DNA of 64,000 nucleotides from Thauera sp. 2A1 (GTDB taxonomy: Bacteria; Pseudomonadota; Gammaproteobacteria; Burkholderiales; Rhodocyclaceae): contig NZ_SSXV01000010.1 of assembly GCF_009469595.2 (NCBI RefSeq), positions 62,001 through 126,000 of the forward strand, read 5' to 3'. Position numbers and translations under genes: made by a program. The first letter of the stretch is position 1. Each line of letters begins with the position of its first letter. Below, one piece after another: positions 21,099-29,323 of this stretch. Under the pieces are notes generated by a model, which saw only the letters and a program-made list of their open reading frames with translations, ran no database searches and was not told the DNA's origin.

Positions 21099-21160
21099 GC
21101 GGGGCCGCGACAGTCGGAGTGGTGCTACCATCCGCCGCGACTGAAACCGCCCCATCCGCC

Positions 21161-22207
21161 ATGAAGCCGAATCTTTCCGCCCCCGACACCGCGCTCGCCG
21201 CCGCCCTGCAGCACAAGATCGACCGCAAGACCAAGCCGCTCGGCGCGCTCGGCCGGCTGGAAGGCCTGGCGCTGCAGATCGGGCTGATCCAGCAGACGCT
21301 CACGCCCGAGCTCCGCCAGCCGCACATCCTGGTGTTCGCCGGCGACCACGGCGCGGCGCGCGCCGGCGTGTCAGCCTATCCGCAGGACGTGACCTGGCAG
21401 ATGGTGGAGAACTTCCTCGCCGGCGGCGCGGCGATCAACGTGTTCACGCGGCAACTGGACATCGGCCTCACCGTCGTCGATGCAGGCGTCAACCATGACT
21501 TCGGCAAGCGTCCAGGCCTCATCAACGCCAAGCTCGGACCCGGTACCGCAAACTACCTCGAGCAGCCGGCGATGAGCGCCGAAGTGTGCGACGCCGCGCT
21601 CGCCCGCGGCCGCGAGCTCGCCCACACGCTGGCCGCCAACGGCTGCAACTGCGTAGGCTTCGGCGAGATGGGCATCGGCAACACCGCCTCGGCTTCGCTG
21701 CTGACGCACTGCCTGGTGGGCGAAGCCGGCGGCGCGGACCTCGCCACCATCACCGGCCGCGGCACCGGCCTGGACGACGCCGGCCTCACGCGCAAGCGCG
21801 TCCTGCTGGAACAGGCGCTGCGGCGCGGTGGACGACCGATCGACCCGCTCGCGGCGCTGGCCGAATACGGCGGCTTCGAAATCGCGATGATGGCCGGCGC
21901 CATGCTGGGCGCAGCCGAGAGAGGCATGGTGCTGCTGATCGACGGCTTCATCGTCACCTCGGCCCTGCTCATCGCCCACGCCATCGAGCCCGCCATCCTG
22001 CCCTACTGCGTGTTCGCCCACCGCTCGCAGGAGCCCGGCCACCGCGTGCAGCTCGCCCACCTGGGCGTCGAGCCGCTGATGGAGCTCGATCTGCGCCTGG
22101 GCGAAGGCACCGGCGCGGCGCTGGCGTATCCGCTGGTGCAGGCGGCGGTGAACTTCCTCAACGACATGGCGAGCTTCGAATCGGCCGGCGTCAGCGACAA
22201 GGGCTGA
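21161..22207 (+). CDS. cobT: Nicotinate-nucleotide:DMB phosphoribosyltransferase CobT
   Basis: Makes alpha-ribazole phosphate from 5,6-dimethylbenzimidazole and NaMN for the lower ligand. The 348 residues match the family length; motifs are [36 protein letters not shown] and the catalytic glutamate in [12 protein letters not shown] near the C-terminus. ATG 21161 is chosen over one 14 codons upstream because homology begins after it. It is followed after only three bases by the oppositely oriented ccdB, which separates it from cobS. Confidence 0.95.
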   Translation: MKPNLSAPDTALAAALQHKIDRKTKPLGALGRLEGLALQIGLIQQTLTPELRQPHILVFAGDHGAARAGVSAYPQDVTWQMVENFLAGGAAINVFTRQLDIGLTVVDAGVNHDFGKRPGLINAKLGPGTANYLEQPAMSAEVCDAALARGRELAHTLAANGCNCVGFGEMGIGNTASASLLTHCLVGEAGGADLATITGRGTGLDDAGLTRKRVLLEQALRRGGRPIDPLAALAEYGGFEIAMMAGAMLGAAERGMVLLIDGFIVTSALLIAHAIEPAILPYCVFAHRSQEPGHRVQLAHLGVEPLMELDLRLGEGTGAALAYPLVQAAVNFLNDMASFESAGVSDKG

Positions 22208-22210
22208 GGC

Positions 22211-22528
22211 TCAATAGCCCTGAAACAGAAAATCAAGCGCAGCGGTGATCTGCGCCCGATGCTCGGCGAGCGAGCAGACACGTCTCTTCAGCAGTCGGGC
22301 CGGCACCGCGGCCAGCTTCGGCATCTCCAGCACACAGGCCACGCCCTCTATGTCGAACATGGGCATCAGATCCGGCGGCACCCTGGCGATCGCCAGCCTG
22401 TCGCGCCGACGCAGCGGGACAACCACCCGGGTGTCGAGCACGTCGAGCAGATCGGCCTGGACATCCATGAGGTAGGGCGTGTCGACCGAGCCCGGTCCCG
22501 CATGACGATAAACGTCGAAGCAGGGCAT
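22211..22528 (-). CDS. ccdB: CcdB-family toxin
   Basis: 105-residue CcdB-like protein: FDVYRH at the start, YLMDVQADLLDVLDTRVVVPL, then a C-terminal LAEHRAQITAALDFLFQGY. In the known family CcdB poisons DNA gyrase by trapping the cleaved complex. ATG 22526-22528 lies one base after the stop of its antitoxin gene, the usual antitoxin-first order. The pair sits on the opposite strand inside the cobT-cobS interval, so it was probably inserted there. Activity is not proven; the length and motifs look intact. Confidence 0.82.
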   Translation of the reverse strand: MPCFDVYRHAGPGSVDTPYLMDVQADLLDVLDTRVVVPLRRRDRLAIARVPPDLMPMFDIEGVACVLEMPKLAAVPARLLKRRVCSLAEHRAQITAALDFLFQGY

Positions 22529-22529
22529 G

Positions 22530-22769
22530 TCAGAAGCTTCTCCATTCGGCCAGGGGCAAGCCCTCTGACTCGACGATGCGGTTGTACTCGACGATGAAAT
22601 CGGCATTTTCGGCCTTCCAGCGCCGCGTCCGCTCGGCCCGCACCAGTTCGCGCAGGAACTCGTCGCAAGCTTGCGAAACGTTGATGCCCAGACGCTTGGC
22701 CTCAGCCAGTACGTCAGCGGAAAGGCTAAGATTCGTGGCTTTCTTGGCCGATGCAGTATGAGCAATCAT
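22530..22769 (-). CDS. ccdA: CcdA-family antitoxin
   Basis: 79-residue antitoxin. The N-terminal ribbon-helix-helix segment (ATNLSLSADVLAEAKRLGINVSQ) would bind the operator as a dimer; the acidic C-terminal tail (ENADFIVEYNRIVESEGLPLAEW) would wrap the toxin. It starts at ATG 22767-22769 after a GAGGTG Shine-Dalgarno. Immediately upstream lies an inverted repeat that is a good candidate for autoregulation. One base separates it from ccdB. Confidence 0.85.
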   Translation of the reverse strand: MIAHTASAKKATNLSLSADVLAEAKRLGINVSQACDEFLRELVRAERTRRWKAENADFIVEYNRIVESEGLPLAEWRSF

Positions 22770-22787
22770 TGAGACACCTCGTATCGA

Positions 22788-22811
22788 TGCGCATGCTTTA
22801 TGCGCAGTATA
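22788..22811 (-). promoter_or_regulatory. Candidate ccdAB operator and -10 box
   Basis: TGCGCAT (22788-22794) and ATGCGCA (22800-22806) form a perfect 7-bp inverted repeat 18 bases before the ccdA start. Reading on the minus strand, TATACT (22806-22811) overlaps its upstream edge as a likely -10 box. Binding by the RHH domain of CcdA would block transcription; this is inferred from geometry. Confidence 0.55.
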
Positions 22812-22855
22812 GCCATTAGAGAGAGCGCCCCTACGCTCAACCTGACTTAACCTCG

Positions 22856-23641
22856 ATGCGCTACCAGCTCGAACTCTTCTTCACCGCGCTCGGCTTCTTC
22901 ACCCGCCTGCCGGTGCCGGCCTGGGTGCCGTGGTCGACCGAGCGGCTCAACCACTCGGCACGCTACTTTCCGCTGGTGGGCTGGGTGGTGGGCGCGATCG
23001 GCGCAGCCACCTACCTCGCCTGCGTGATGGTCCTGCCGCCGACGCTGGCGGTGCTGCTGTCGATGGCGGTGACGGTGCGCGTCACCGGCGCTTTCCACGA
23101 GGACGGCTGGGCCGACGCCTGCGACGGTCTGGGCGGCGGCTGGGAAAAATCCCAGGTGCTCACCATCATGAAGGACTCGCGCATCGGCAGCTACGGCACC
23201 ATCGGCATGGTGCTGATGCTGCTGGCGAAGGCGGCGGCGCTGTACGAACTGGGCGCCGAGGACGAGCTCGACGTGGCGATCGCGCTACTGGTGGCCCACC
23301 CGCTGTCGCGGCTGGCCTCGACCAGCCTGATCCACCTGCTGCCCTACGTGCGAGAGGACGAAACCTCCAAGGCCAAGCCGCTCGCCCGCCGCCTCACCGG
23401 CTCCGAGCTGGCGATCGCCTCGCTGTGCGGTCTGCTGCCGCTGGCACTGCTGTCACCCATCGAAGTGCTCGGCGCCACGCTCGCCGTGCTGCTGGTGACG
23501 GCGTGGGCCGCGCGCATGTTCCTGCGCCGCCTCGGCGGCTACACCGGCGACCTGCTCGGCGCCACCCAGCAGGCGTCGGAGCTGGCGTGCTACCTCGGCA
23601 TCCTGGTGGCCTGGCATCCGGCGCTGGCGGCGCTCTTCTAA
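22856..23641 (+). CDS. cobS: Adenosylcobinamide-GDP ribazoletransferase CobS
   Basis: Integral membrane cobalamin synthase joining AdoCbi-GDP and alpha-ribazole (phosphate). The 261 residues contain the family signature [17 protein letters not shown] with its acidic metal ligands, FTRLPVP near the N-terminus, and several hydrophobic helices. ATG 22856 has no strong Shine-Dalgarno but is the only start matching the family. It is separated from cobT by the inserted ccdAB pair and ends ten bases from the convergent ATPase gene. Between ccdA and cobS only 86 bp remain for its own promoter. Confidence 0.94.
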   Translation: MRYQLELFFTALGFFTRLPVPAWVPWSTERLNHSARYFPLVGWVVGAIGAATYLACVMVLPPTLAVLLSMAVTVRVTGAFHEDGWADACDGLGGGWEKSQVLTIMKDSRIGSYGTIGMVLMLLAKAAALYELGAEDELDVAIALLVAHPLSRLASTSLIHLLPYVREDETSKAKPLARRLTGSELAIASLCGLLPLALLSPIEVLGATLAVLLVTAWAARMFLRRLGGYTGDLLGATQQASELACYLGILVAWHPALAALF

Positions 23642-23651
23642 GTGCCGGTGC

Positions 23652-24830
23652 TCAGCCTGAAACGACATTCCCTGCGACAGCGATGAACTCGCGCCATCCC
23701 AGCGCGCGACAAGCCTGCCGCTCGTAGTCGCCCTCGCCGCCGAAGACCAGCCAGGGCAGGCGGCCTTCCTCGCCCGCCAGCGCGCGCCACTTCGCCACGG
23801 CTTGCGGCCAGTCTTCCGCGAAGGTCATGCCCGACTTGATCTCCACCGCCTGCAGGCCTTCCGACGTTTCCAGGATGAGGTCGACCTCGTGACCCGCGCT
23901 GTCGCGCCAGAAATACAGATCCGCCGGCTGTCCCGCATTGAGGCGCCGCTTGGCGAGCTCCGACACCACCCACGTTTCGAACAGCGCACCGCGCGAAGCA
24001 TGCGTCTCGACACTGGCCGGATGGCGGATGCCGAGCAGCCAGGCCATCAGCCCGACGTCCAGAAAGTAGAGTTTTGGCGTCTTGACCAGCCGCTTGCCGA
24101 AATTGCGAAAGTAGGGCGGCACGCGCATCGCCAGGAAGCTCGCCTCCAGCACCGACAGCCACTCACGAGCCGTCACCGCAGAAATGCCGCAGTCCGCCCC
24201 GAGCGCTGCCAGATTGAGCAACTGCCCCGAACGCGCAGCGCACATGCGCACGAAGCGCTGAAAAAGCCTGAGATCCCGCACCGCCAGCAATTGCCGCACG
24301 TCGCGCTCGAGGTAGGTGGCAACGTAGTTGGCGAACCAGTCTCCCGGCTCGAGCTGGCGGTCGTACAAGGCCGGGTAGCCTCCTTGCCACAACAGGGTGT
24401 CGATGTGGTCGGGCAGGCTTCCATGTGTAGCCAGCTCCGCTCCGGACAGGCCAAGCAGCTCCACCCTGCCGACACGGCCTGCCAGCGACTGGCTGACGCC
24501 CGACGCCAGTTCGAATTGCTGCGAGCCGGTGAGCACGAAGTCTCCCATGCGGCGACGTTCATCGACCAGGCCTTGCAACCATGACAGCAAGGCCGGGCAG
24601 CGCTGCACCTCGTCCAGGATGGCGCCGTCGGGGAAACGCTGCAGGAAGCGCTTCGGGTCGCGCTCCGCAAACTCGCGTTCGTCCGGATTCTCGAGCGAAA
24701 CATAAGCCTTTTCCGGAAAACCGAGCCGTGCCAGCGTGGTTTTTCCAGCCTGCCGGGGGCCGGTCAGCAGCAACACCGGGAAACCCTTCGCCAGCCGATG
24801 GAGCGTTGCAAGTGCCTGACGCGGAATCAT
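23652..24830 (-). CDS. AAA-type ATPase with DUF4143 C-terminal domain
   Basis: 392-residue protein of the common ATP-binding AAA_14 + DUF4143 architecture. Walker A GPRQAGKTT is at 24-32, Walker B GAILDEVQRCP near 70-80, and LTGSQQF is a sensor-like motif. The C-terminal part carries VDLILETSEGLQAVEIKSG, a D...ExK pattern like that of PD-(D/E)XK nuclease folds. The family has no settled function; it is scattered, often single-gene, and suspected of a selfish or defence role. It lies on the opposite strand between cobS and cobC, with a long palindrome right before its start. The family is certain, the function unknown. Confidence 0.85.
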   Translation of the reverse strand: MIPRQALATLHRLAKGFPVLLLTGPRQAGKTTLARLGFPEKAYVSLENPDEREFAERDPKRFLQRFPDGAILDEVQRCPALLSWLQGLVDERRRMGDFVLTGSQQFELASGVSQSLAGRVGRVELLGLSGAELATHGSLPDHIDTLLWQGGYPALYDRQLEPGDWFANYVATYLERDVRQLLAVRDLRLFQRFVRMCAARSGQLLNLAALGADCGISAVTAREWLSVLEASFLAMRVPPYFRNFGKRLVKTPKLYFLDVGLMAWLLGIRHPASVETHASRGALFETWVVSELAKRRLNAGQPADLYFWRDSAGHEVDLILETSEGLQAVEIKSGMTFAEDWPQAVAKWRALAGEEGRLPWLVFGGEGDYERQACRALGWREFIAVAGNVVSG

Positions 24831-24832
24831 AT

Positions 24833-24863
24833 TGCTGATCGAAAGTTTTAACTTCGATCAGCA
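24833..24863 (-). promoter_or_regulatory. 31-bp imperfect palindrome at the ATPase start
   Basis: TGCTGATCGAAAGTT (24833-24847) and AACTTCGATCAGCA (24850-24863) are inverted copies with one bulged A and a 2-base centre, beginning three bases upstream of the ATG. It is AT-richer than its surroundings. A repressor site, probably self-regulatory, or an mRNA hairpin covering the ribosome-binding site are both possible. Confidence 0.6.
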
Positions 24864-24903
24864 TAGCAAATGAATCTCGGGCGGCAAGATAGACTTCCGC
24901 CTC

Positions 24904-25455
24904 ATGGAACTCCACCTGATCCGCCACCCCCGGCCCGACGTCGCGCACGGCGTGTGCTATGGCCAGCACGACGTGGGCCTGGCCGAATCCGCAGAGGACT
25001 GCGCCACGCGGTTGCGTCCGCTGCTGCCGGCCGAGTTCGAGTTGCATGCCAGCCCGCTGCAGCGCGCGCGCCTGCTGGCGGACGCGCTCGGCGAACCTTT
25101 GCTGGACGAGCGCCTGAAGGAGATCCACTTCGGCGCTTGGGAAGGCCGGCTGTTCGACGACATCGGCAGCGCGATCGACGACTGGGCGGCCGATCCGCTG
25201 GGTTTTCGCGCGCCGGGTGGCGAATCGGCGCGCGAGATGGCGGCGCGCGCGCTGGGCTGGCTCAACGACCTGATCCTTAGCCGCCCCCCGGGTCCGGTGG
25301 CCGTCGTCGCCCACGGCGGCCCGCTGCGCGCCATCGCCGGCCACCTGCTCGGCCTGCCGGCCGAGCGCTGGCTGGGGCTGGACTTCGCCTGCGGGCACGT
25401 GACTCGCATTGACGTCGAGAGCTGGGGGGTGGTGTTGAAGTGGTTCAACCGCTGA
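24904..25455 (+). CDS. cobC: Alpha-ribazole phosphatase CobC (histidine phosphatase)
   Basis: Histidine-phosphatase-family enzyme (183 residues) that removes the phosphate from alpha-ribazole-5'-phosphate or adenosylcobalamin-5'-phosphate. The catalytic motif is LIRHPRP (H8), the second histidine is in VVAHGGPLRA, and EIHFGAWEG carries the acidic loop. RHP replaces the more common RHG, as is frequent in this subgroup. It is the last gene of the split cobU-cobT-cobS-cobC set. Identity rests on family plus neighbours; a general phosphoglycerate-mutase-like phosphatase is the alternative. Confidence 0.87.
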   Translation: MELHLIRHPRPDVAHGVCYGQHDVGLAESAEDCATRLRPLLPAEFELHASPLQRARLLADALGEPLLDERLKEIHFGAWEGRLFDDIGSAIDDWAADPLGFRAPGGESAREMAARALGWLNDLILSRPPGPVAVVAHGGPLRAIAGHLLGLPAERWLGLDFACGHVTRIDVESWGVVLKWFNR

Positions 25456-25479
25456 AGCATTGAGCACCCAAGCGGCTGA

Positions 25480-25607
25480 TCGCGGTCAAGCCCGCTCCTA
25501 CGGCAGGGCGCGTGCCACTCATACGCCGCGTTCGCTAACATCGGCCACATCGCGGTCAAGCCCGCTCCCACGGTAGCGCGGTCCTGTAGGAGCGGGCTTG
25601 ACCGCGA
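25480..25607. repeat. Cluster of three REP-like elements, two forming an inverted pair
   Basis: A single inverted copy lies at 25480-25501. A second inverted copy (25550-25571) and a forward copy (25586-25607) of the GGAGCGGGCTTGACCGCGA family face each other across 14 bases, the arrangement of a REPIN. The cluster lies between cobC and the GT39-like gene and holds no gene. Confidence 0.85.
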
Positions 25608-25694
25608 CCCCGCAGATTGCGGCAAAGGCGGAGGCGCGATGGGCGGGGGGCGCCGCAAAGTCCGAGGTGGCCGCGTTCCGCTAAACTCGCGCCC

Positions 25695-27218
25695 ATGACG
25701 CCCATCCCGAACGCCACGCATCTTGCCGACCATCGGCCGGCCAGTGCGCCACCCGCCTGGCTGCTGCCGCTCCTCGCGGTCGCCTTCACGCTCTACCGCG
25801 CCTGGGCGATCCTGCACCTGCACATCGACCCCTATGTGGACGAGGCCTACTACTGGGGCTGGGCGCAGGCGCTGGACTGGGGCTATTACTCCAAGCCGCC
25901 GCTGATCGCCGGGCTCATTGCGCTGTGCCAGGCGCTGTTCGGCGACAACCTGCTGGCGCTGAAGGCGCCGTCGCTGATCCTGTATCCGGCCGCGGCGCTG
26001 GTCATCCAGCAGCTCGGCCAGCGGCTGTTCGACGCGCGCATCGGCTTCTGGGCCGGACTCGCCTTCCTGACGATGCCGATCGTGTCGGCGCTGGGACTGT
26101 TCGTCAGCACCGATGCGCCGCTGCTGTTTCTCTGGGCGCTGGGCATGCTGCTGCTATGGCGCACGCTGCAGACCGGGGCCACCGTCGGCTGGCTGGCGAT
26201 CGGGCTGGTGGCCGGGCTGGGCATGATGTCGAAGTACACCATGGCGGCCTTCATCGGCTCCGCCTTCCTCGCCCTGCTCGCGCATCCCGGCGGCTGGCGG
26301 CAATTGCTGCGGCCCGGGCCGTGGCTGGCGCTGGTCGTCGCCTTTGCCGTGTTCGCGCCCAACCTGTGGTGGAACTGGCAGCACGGCTTCCCCACCTTCC
26401 AGCACACCGCGGAGATCACCCGGGTGAGCGGCGCGGGCGTCGCCCAGCGCGGCTTCAAGCCGGGCGAGTTCTTCGAGTTCCTGGGTGCGCAATGGGTGTC
26501 GTTCGGCCCGCTGCTCGCCGTCGGCCTGGCCTGGGCGCTGCTGCGAGCGCGCAGCCTGTGGGCGGACACGCGCTTTCGCTTCCTGCTGATGCTGGTGTTG
26601 CCACTGCTGACCGTCGTCGGCCTGCAGGCCCTCACCGGGCGCGCCAACGGCAACTGGGCGGCGCCGATCTTCGTCGGCGGCTGCGTGCTGGTGCCGGCCT
26701 TCCTGGCGCAGGGCGGACGTAGCCGCTGGCGGCTGATGATCGTGGCGGTGGCGTTCAACCTGCTGCTGGCCCCGGTCGCCTACCACTGGCCCGACCTGGT
26801 ACGGCTCGCCGGCAAGGAGCTCACGTCGCGCAACGACCCCTACAAGCGCGCGCGCGGCTGGCAGGCGTTTGCCGAGTCGGTCCGCCCCTATCTCGCGGCG
26901 CAGTCCTCGGCGCATCCTGACGTGGTGCTGCTGTCGGACGAGCGCGAGATGCTGGCGCAACTGATCTACCACCTGCGCCCTGCACACTATGCGCGCTGGC
27001 AGCCGCAGGCTCACGTCACCGACCACTACGGCCTCACCGCGCCGCTGACGCTGCAGACCGGCCAGCACTTCCTGTTCGTCACCGACCGCGACGACGCGGG
27101 CGCGATCAGCGCGCGCTTTGCCGCCGCCGAGCGGCTGGGCGAGGTCGACATCGCCGTTTATCCGAAGCTGCACCGTCGCGCGACGGTGTGGCTGCTGCGC
27201 GACTTCCAGGGCTACTGA
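25695..27218 (+). CDS. GT39-family membrane glycosyltransferase (ArnT/PMT-like)
   Basis: 507-residue polytopic membrane protein. After the first helix comes IDPYVDEAYYWGWAQ, whose Asp-Glu pair matches the catalytic first periplasmic loop of polyprenyl-phosphate-dependent GT39/GT83 enzymes. About ten hydrophobic helices follow, then a soluble C-terminal domain of roughly 130 residues. It likely moves a sugar from an undecaprenyl-phosphate donor onto lipid A, LPS or another periplasmic acceptor. ATG 25695 is chosen because the upstream in-frame stretch is REP-derived. It precedes hldE by 90 bp and may be co-transcribed with it. Donor and acceptor cannot be inferred. Confidence 0.8.
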   Translation: MTPIPNATHLADHRPASAPPAWLLPLLAVAFTLYRAWAILHLHIDPYVDEAYYWGWAQALDWGYYSKPPLIAGLIALCQALFGDNLLALKAPSLILYPAAALVIQQLGQRLFDARIGFWAGLAFLTMPIVSALGLFVSTDAPLLFLWALGMLLLWRTLQTGATVGWLAIGLVAGLGMMSKYTMAAFIGSAFLALLAHPGGWRQLLRPGPWLALVVAFAVFAPNLWWNWQHGFPTFQHTAEITRVSGAGVAQRGFKPGEFFEFLGAQWVSFGPLLAVGLAWALLRARSLWADTRFRFLLMLVLPLLTVVGLQALTGRANGNWAAPIFVGGCVLVPAFLAQGGRSRWRLMIVAVAFNLLLAPVAYHWPDLVRLAGKELTSRNDPYKRARGWQAFAESVRPYLAAQSSAHPDVVLLSDEREMLAQLIYHLRPAHYARWQPQAHVTDHYGLTAPLTLQTGQHFLFVTDRDDAGAISARFAAAERLGEVDIAVYPKLHRRATVWLLRDFQGY

Positions 27219-27308
27219 AGCCGCACCGCACGAGCGCCGCCGGACCGGGGCGGCGCCGATCCATGGGATAATCCGCCGGTTTTCCCGATACGGACTGCGT
27301 TCGCTCCC

Positions 27309-28658
27309 ATGCTGCTTCCCCTTCCGGACTTCTCCGGCAGCCGCGTGCTCGTCGTCGGCGACGTCATGCTCGACCGCTACTGGCACGGCGCCACCTCGCG
27401 CATCTCGCCGGAGGCCCCGGTGCCGGTGGTGCGCGTGGGCGAGGACGAAGTGCGCGCCGGCGGCGCCGGCAACGTGGCGCTCAACGCCACCGCGCTGGGC
27501 GCCCGCACCACCGTGGTCGGCCTGGTGGGCGAGGACGAAGCAGGCCGCCTGCTCGCCGCACGGCTCGAGGCGCAGCAGGTACGCTGCAGGCTGCAGACGG
27601 TGTCGGATGCACCGACGATCACCAAGCTGCGGGTGATCAGCCGCCACCAGCAACTGATCCGGCTCGATTTCGAGCAGACCTTCGCCGCGCAACATGCCGG
27701 CCTGATGGAAGCGGCGGTGGCCGAGTTGCTCACCGAAGCCGACGTGCTGATCCTGTCCGACTACGCCAAGGGCACGCTCGCCGGCGTGCAGGTGCTGATC
27801 GCGCAGGCACGGACGCAGGGCGTGCCGGTGGTGGTCGACCCCAAAGGTGCCGATTTTTCCCGTTACCGCGGCGCCACCCTGGTGAAGCCCAACCTTGCCG
27901 AGTTCGAGGCCATCGTCGGCCCCTGCGCCGACGATGCGACGCTGATCGCGCGCGGCGAAGCCCTGCGTGCCGAACTCGAGCTCGACGCGCTGCTGATCAC
28001 CCGCGGCGAGCGCGGCATGACGCTGCTGCGACGCAACGCGACGCCCTTCCAGTTACCCACCCGCGCGCGCGAAGTGTTCGACGTCACCGGCGCGGGCGAC
28101 ACGGTGTCGGCGGCGCTGGGCTGCGGCATCGCCGCCGGGCTGTCGCTGGCCGACGCCACCGCGCTGGCCAACCTCGCCGCCGGCATCGTCGTCGGCAAGC
28201 TGGGCACCGCCACCGCCACGGTGGATGAGGTACGAGCCGAGATGGAGCGCCACGCACCGCTGCCGCAGGGCGTGGTGAGCGCGGGCGCGATCGCCACGGT
28301 GCGCGAGCGCGCCCGCGCGGCCGGCGAGGCGGTGGTCGCCACGCTCGCCCCCGCGGCCATCGACGGTGGCGCGCTCGATTTTCTCGACGCCGCGCGCGCG
28401 CTCGGCGACCGCCTGGTGGTGATCGCGCCCGCCGCGGCCGACGGTTCGCCACATGCGTTGCTGCCGCTGCTGGCGGCGCTGCGCATGGTGGATTGGGTGG
28501 TGCCGGCCACCGCGGACGGATGCGACGCGCTGGTCGATGCGATCGCGCCCGACGCCTTCGCCTGCCGCGCCGGCCAGCCCGCCGGCATCACCGCAGACAC
28601 GCTCGCGCGCCTGCCGGCGGTGCAAAACATCCCCTTCACCGTCGACAAGGCGAAATGA
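27309..28658 (+). CDS. hldE: HldE-like heptose kinase with degenerate nucleotidyltransferase domain
   Basis: N-terminal PfkB-type kinase (about residues 1-320) with GGAGNVALN (51-59), DPKG (177-180) and the anion hole/catalytic base DVTGAGDT (258-265). It should phosphorylate D-glycero-beta-D-manno-heptose 7-phosphate. The C-terminal 110 residues align by eye with the HldE adenylyltransferase domain (AARALGDRLVV, MVDWVVP), but the nucleotide-binding HxGH of FDxLHxGH is missing: the equivalent place reads LAPAAIDGGALDFL. The STT signature is also absent. So the kinase looks active and the transferase domain dead. The total of 449 residues is a little short of classic HldE. It is translationally coupled to the next gene. 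Confidence 0.85.
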   Translation: MLLPLPDFSGSRVLVVGDVMLDRYWHGATSRISPEAPVPVVRVGEDEVRAGGAGNVALNATALGARTTVVGLVGEDEAGRLLAARLEAQQVRCRLQTVSDAPTITKLRVISRHQQLIRLDFEQTFAAQHAGLMEAAVAELLTEADVLILSDYAKGTLAGVQVLIAQARTQGVPVVVDPKGADFSRYRGATLVKPNLAEFEAIVGPCADDATLIARGEALRAELELDALLITRGERGMTLLRRNATPFQLPTRAREVFDVTGAGDTVSAALGCGIAAGLSLADATALANLAAGIVVGKLGTATATVDEVRAEMERHAPLPQGVVSAGAIATVRERARAAGEAVVATLAPAAIDGGALDFLDAARALGDRLVVIAPAAADGSPHALLPLLAALRMVDWVVPATADGCDALVDAIAPDAFACRAGQPAGITADTLARLPAVQNIPFTVDKAK

Positions 28659-29323
28659 CCAGACCGGACCCCCTCAAGACGCCAGGCGGCCGGCTCAAGG
28701 CCTGGCTCGACATGCACCTGGTCGACCACGGCTTCATCCGGGCCGTCTACAACAACTTCTACCACCTGGGCGGTGGAATGTACCGTTGCAGCCAGCCCAG
28801 CCCGGCACAGATCCGCAAGTACCAGCGCAAGTACGGCATTCGCAGCATCATCAACCTGCGCGGCGAAAACGACTTCGGCACCTACCATTACGAAAAGGAT
28901 ATCTGCCGCAAGCTGGGCATCGCCCTCCACGACACCAAGCTTTATTCACGCAATGCCCCGCGGGTGCAGGAGATCAAGGCGCTCGGCGCGCTGTTCGAAC
29001 AGATCGAGTATCCGGCCCTGATGCATTGCAAATCTGGCGCGGATCGCGCCGGACTGGGTGCGGCCCTTTACCGCATCCTTCATCTCGGCCACCCGGTGGC
29101 CGATGCAGCAGCGGAGCTCAACTGGCGCTACGGGCACTTCAAGAAGGCCCGCACGGGGGTTCTCGACTTCTTCTTCGCCTCTTACCTCGCCGAGACGGCC
29201 AGCGCCCCGGTCGACTTCCTGACCTGGCTGGAAACCCGCTACGACGCCGACGCCCTGCATGCCAAGTTCCGCGCCGAAGGCTGGTCCAGCCTGCTGGTCG
29301 ACAAGGTGCTGCACCGGGAATGA
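28655..29323 (+). CDS. Dual-specificity/tyrosine phosphatase-like protein
   Basis: 222-residue protein with the Cys-dependent phosphatase signature HCKSGADRAG (H124, C125, R131) preceded by the DSP-like SIINLRGEND region. The start ATG overlaps the hldE stop (ATGA), and its end overlaps the msbA start the same way, so hldE, this gene and msbA form one tight unit. It could remove a phosphate from a heptose or lipid A precursor, or from a protein regulator of LPS synthesis. There is no signal peptide, so it is cytoplasmic. Classic GmhB belongs to a different (HAD) fold, so it is not that enzyme. Confidence 0.8.
   Translation: MTRPDPLKTPGGRLKAWLDMHLVDHGFIRAVYNNFYHLGGGMYRCSQPSPAQIRKYQRKYGIRSIINLRGENDFGTYHYEKDICRKLGIALHDTKLYSRNAPRVQEIKALGALFEQIEYPALMHCKSGADRAGLGAALYRILHLGHPVADAAAELNWRYGHFKKARTGVLDFFFASYLAETASAPVDFLTWLETRYDADALHAKFRAEGWSSLLVDKVLHRE

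Noticed and set aside
28453..29319. Fusion of an upstream domain to MsbA (872-codon frame)
   Set aside because: The added part is out-of-frame hldE and phosphatase sequence; ATG 29320 gives a normal MsbA.
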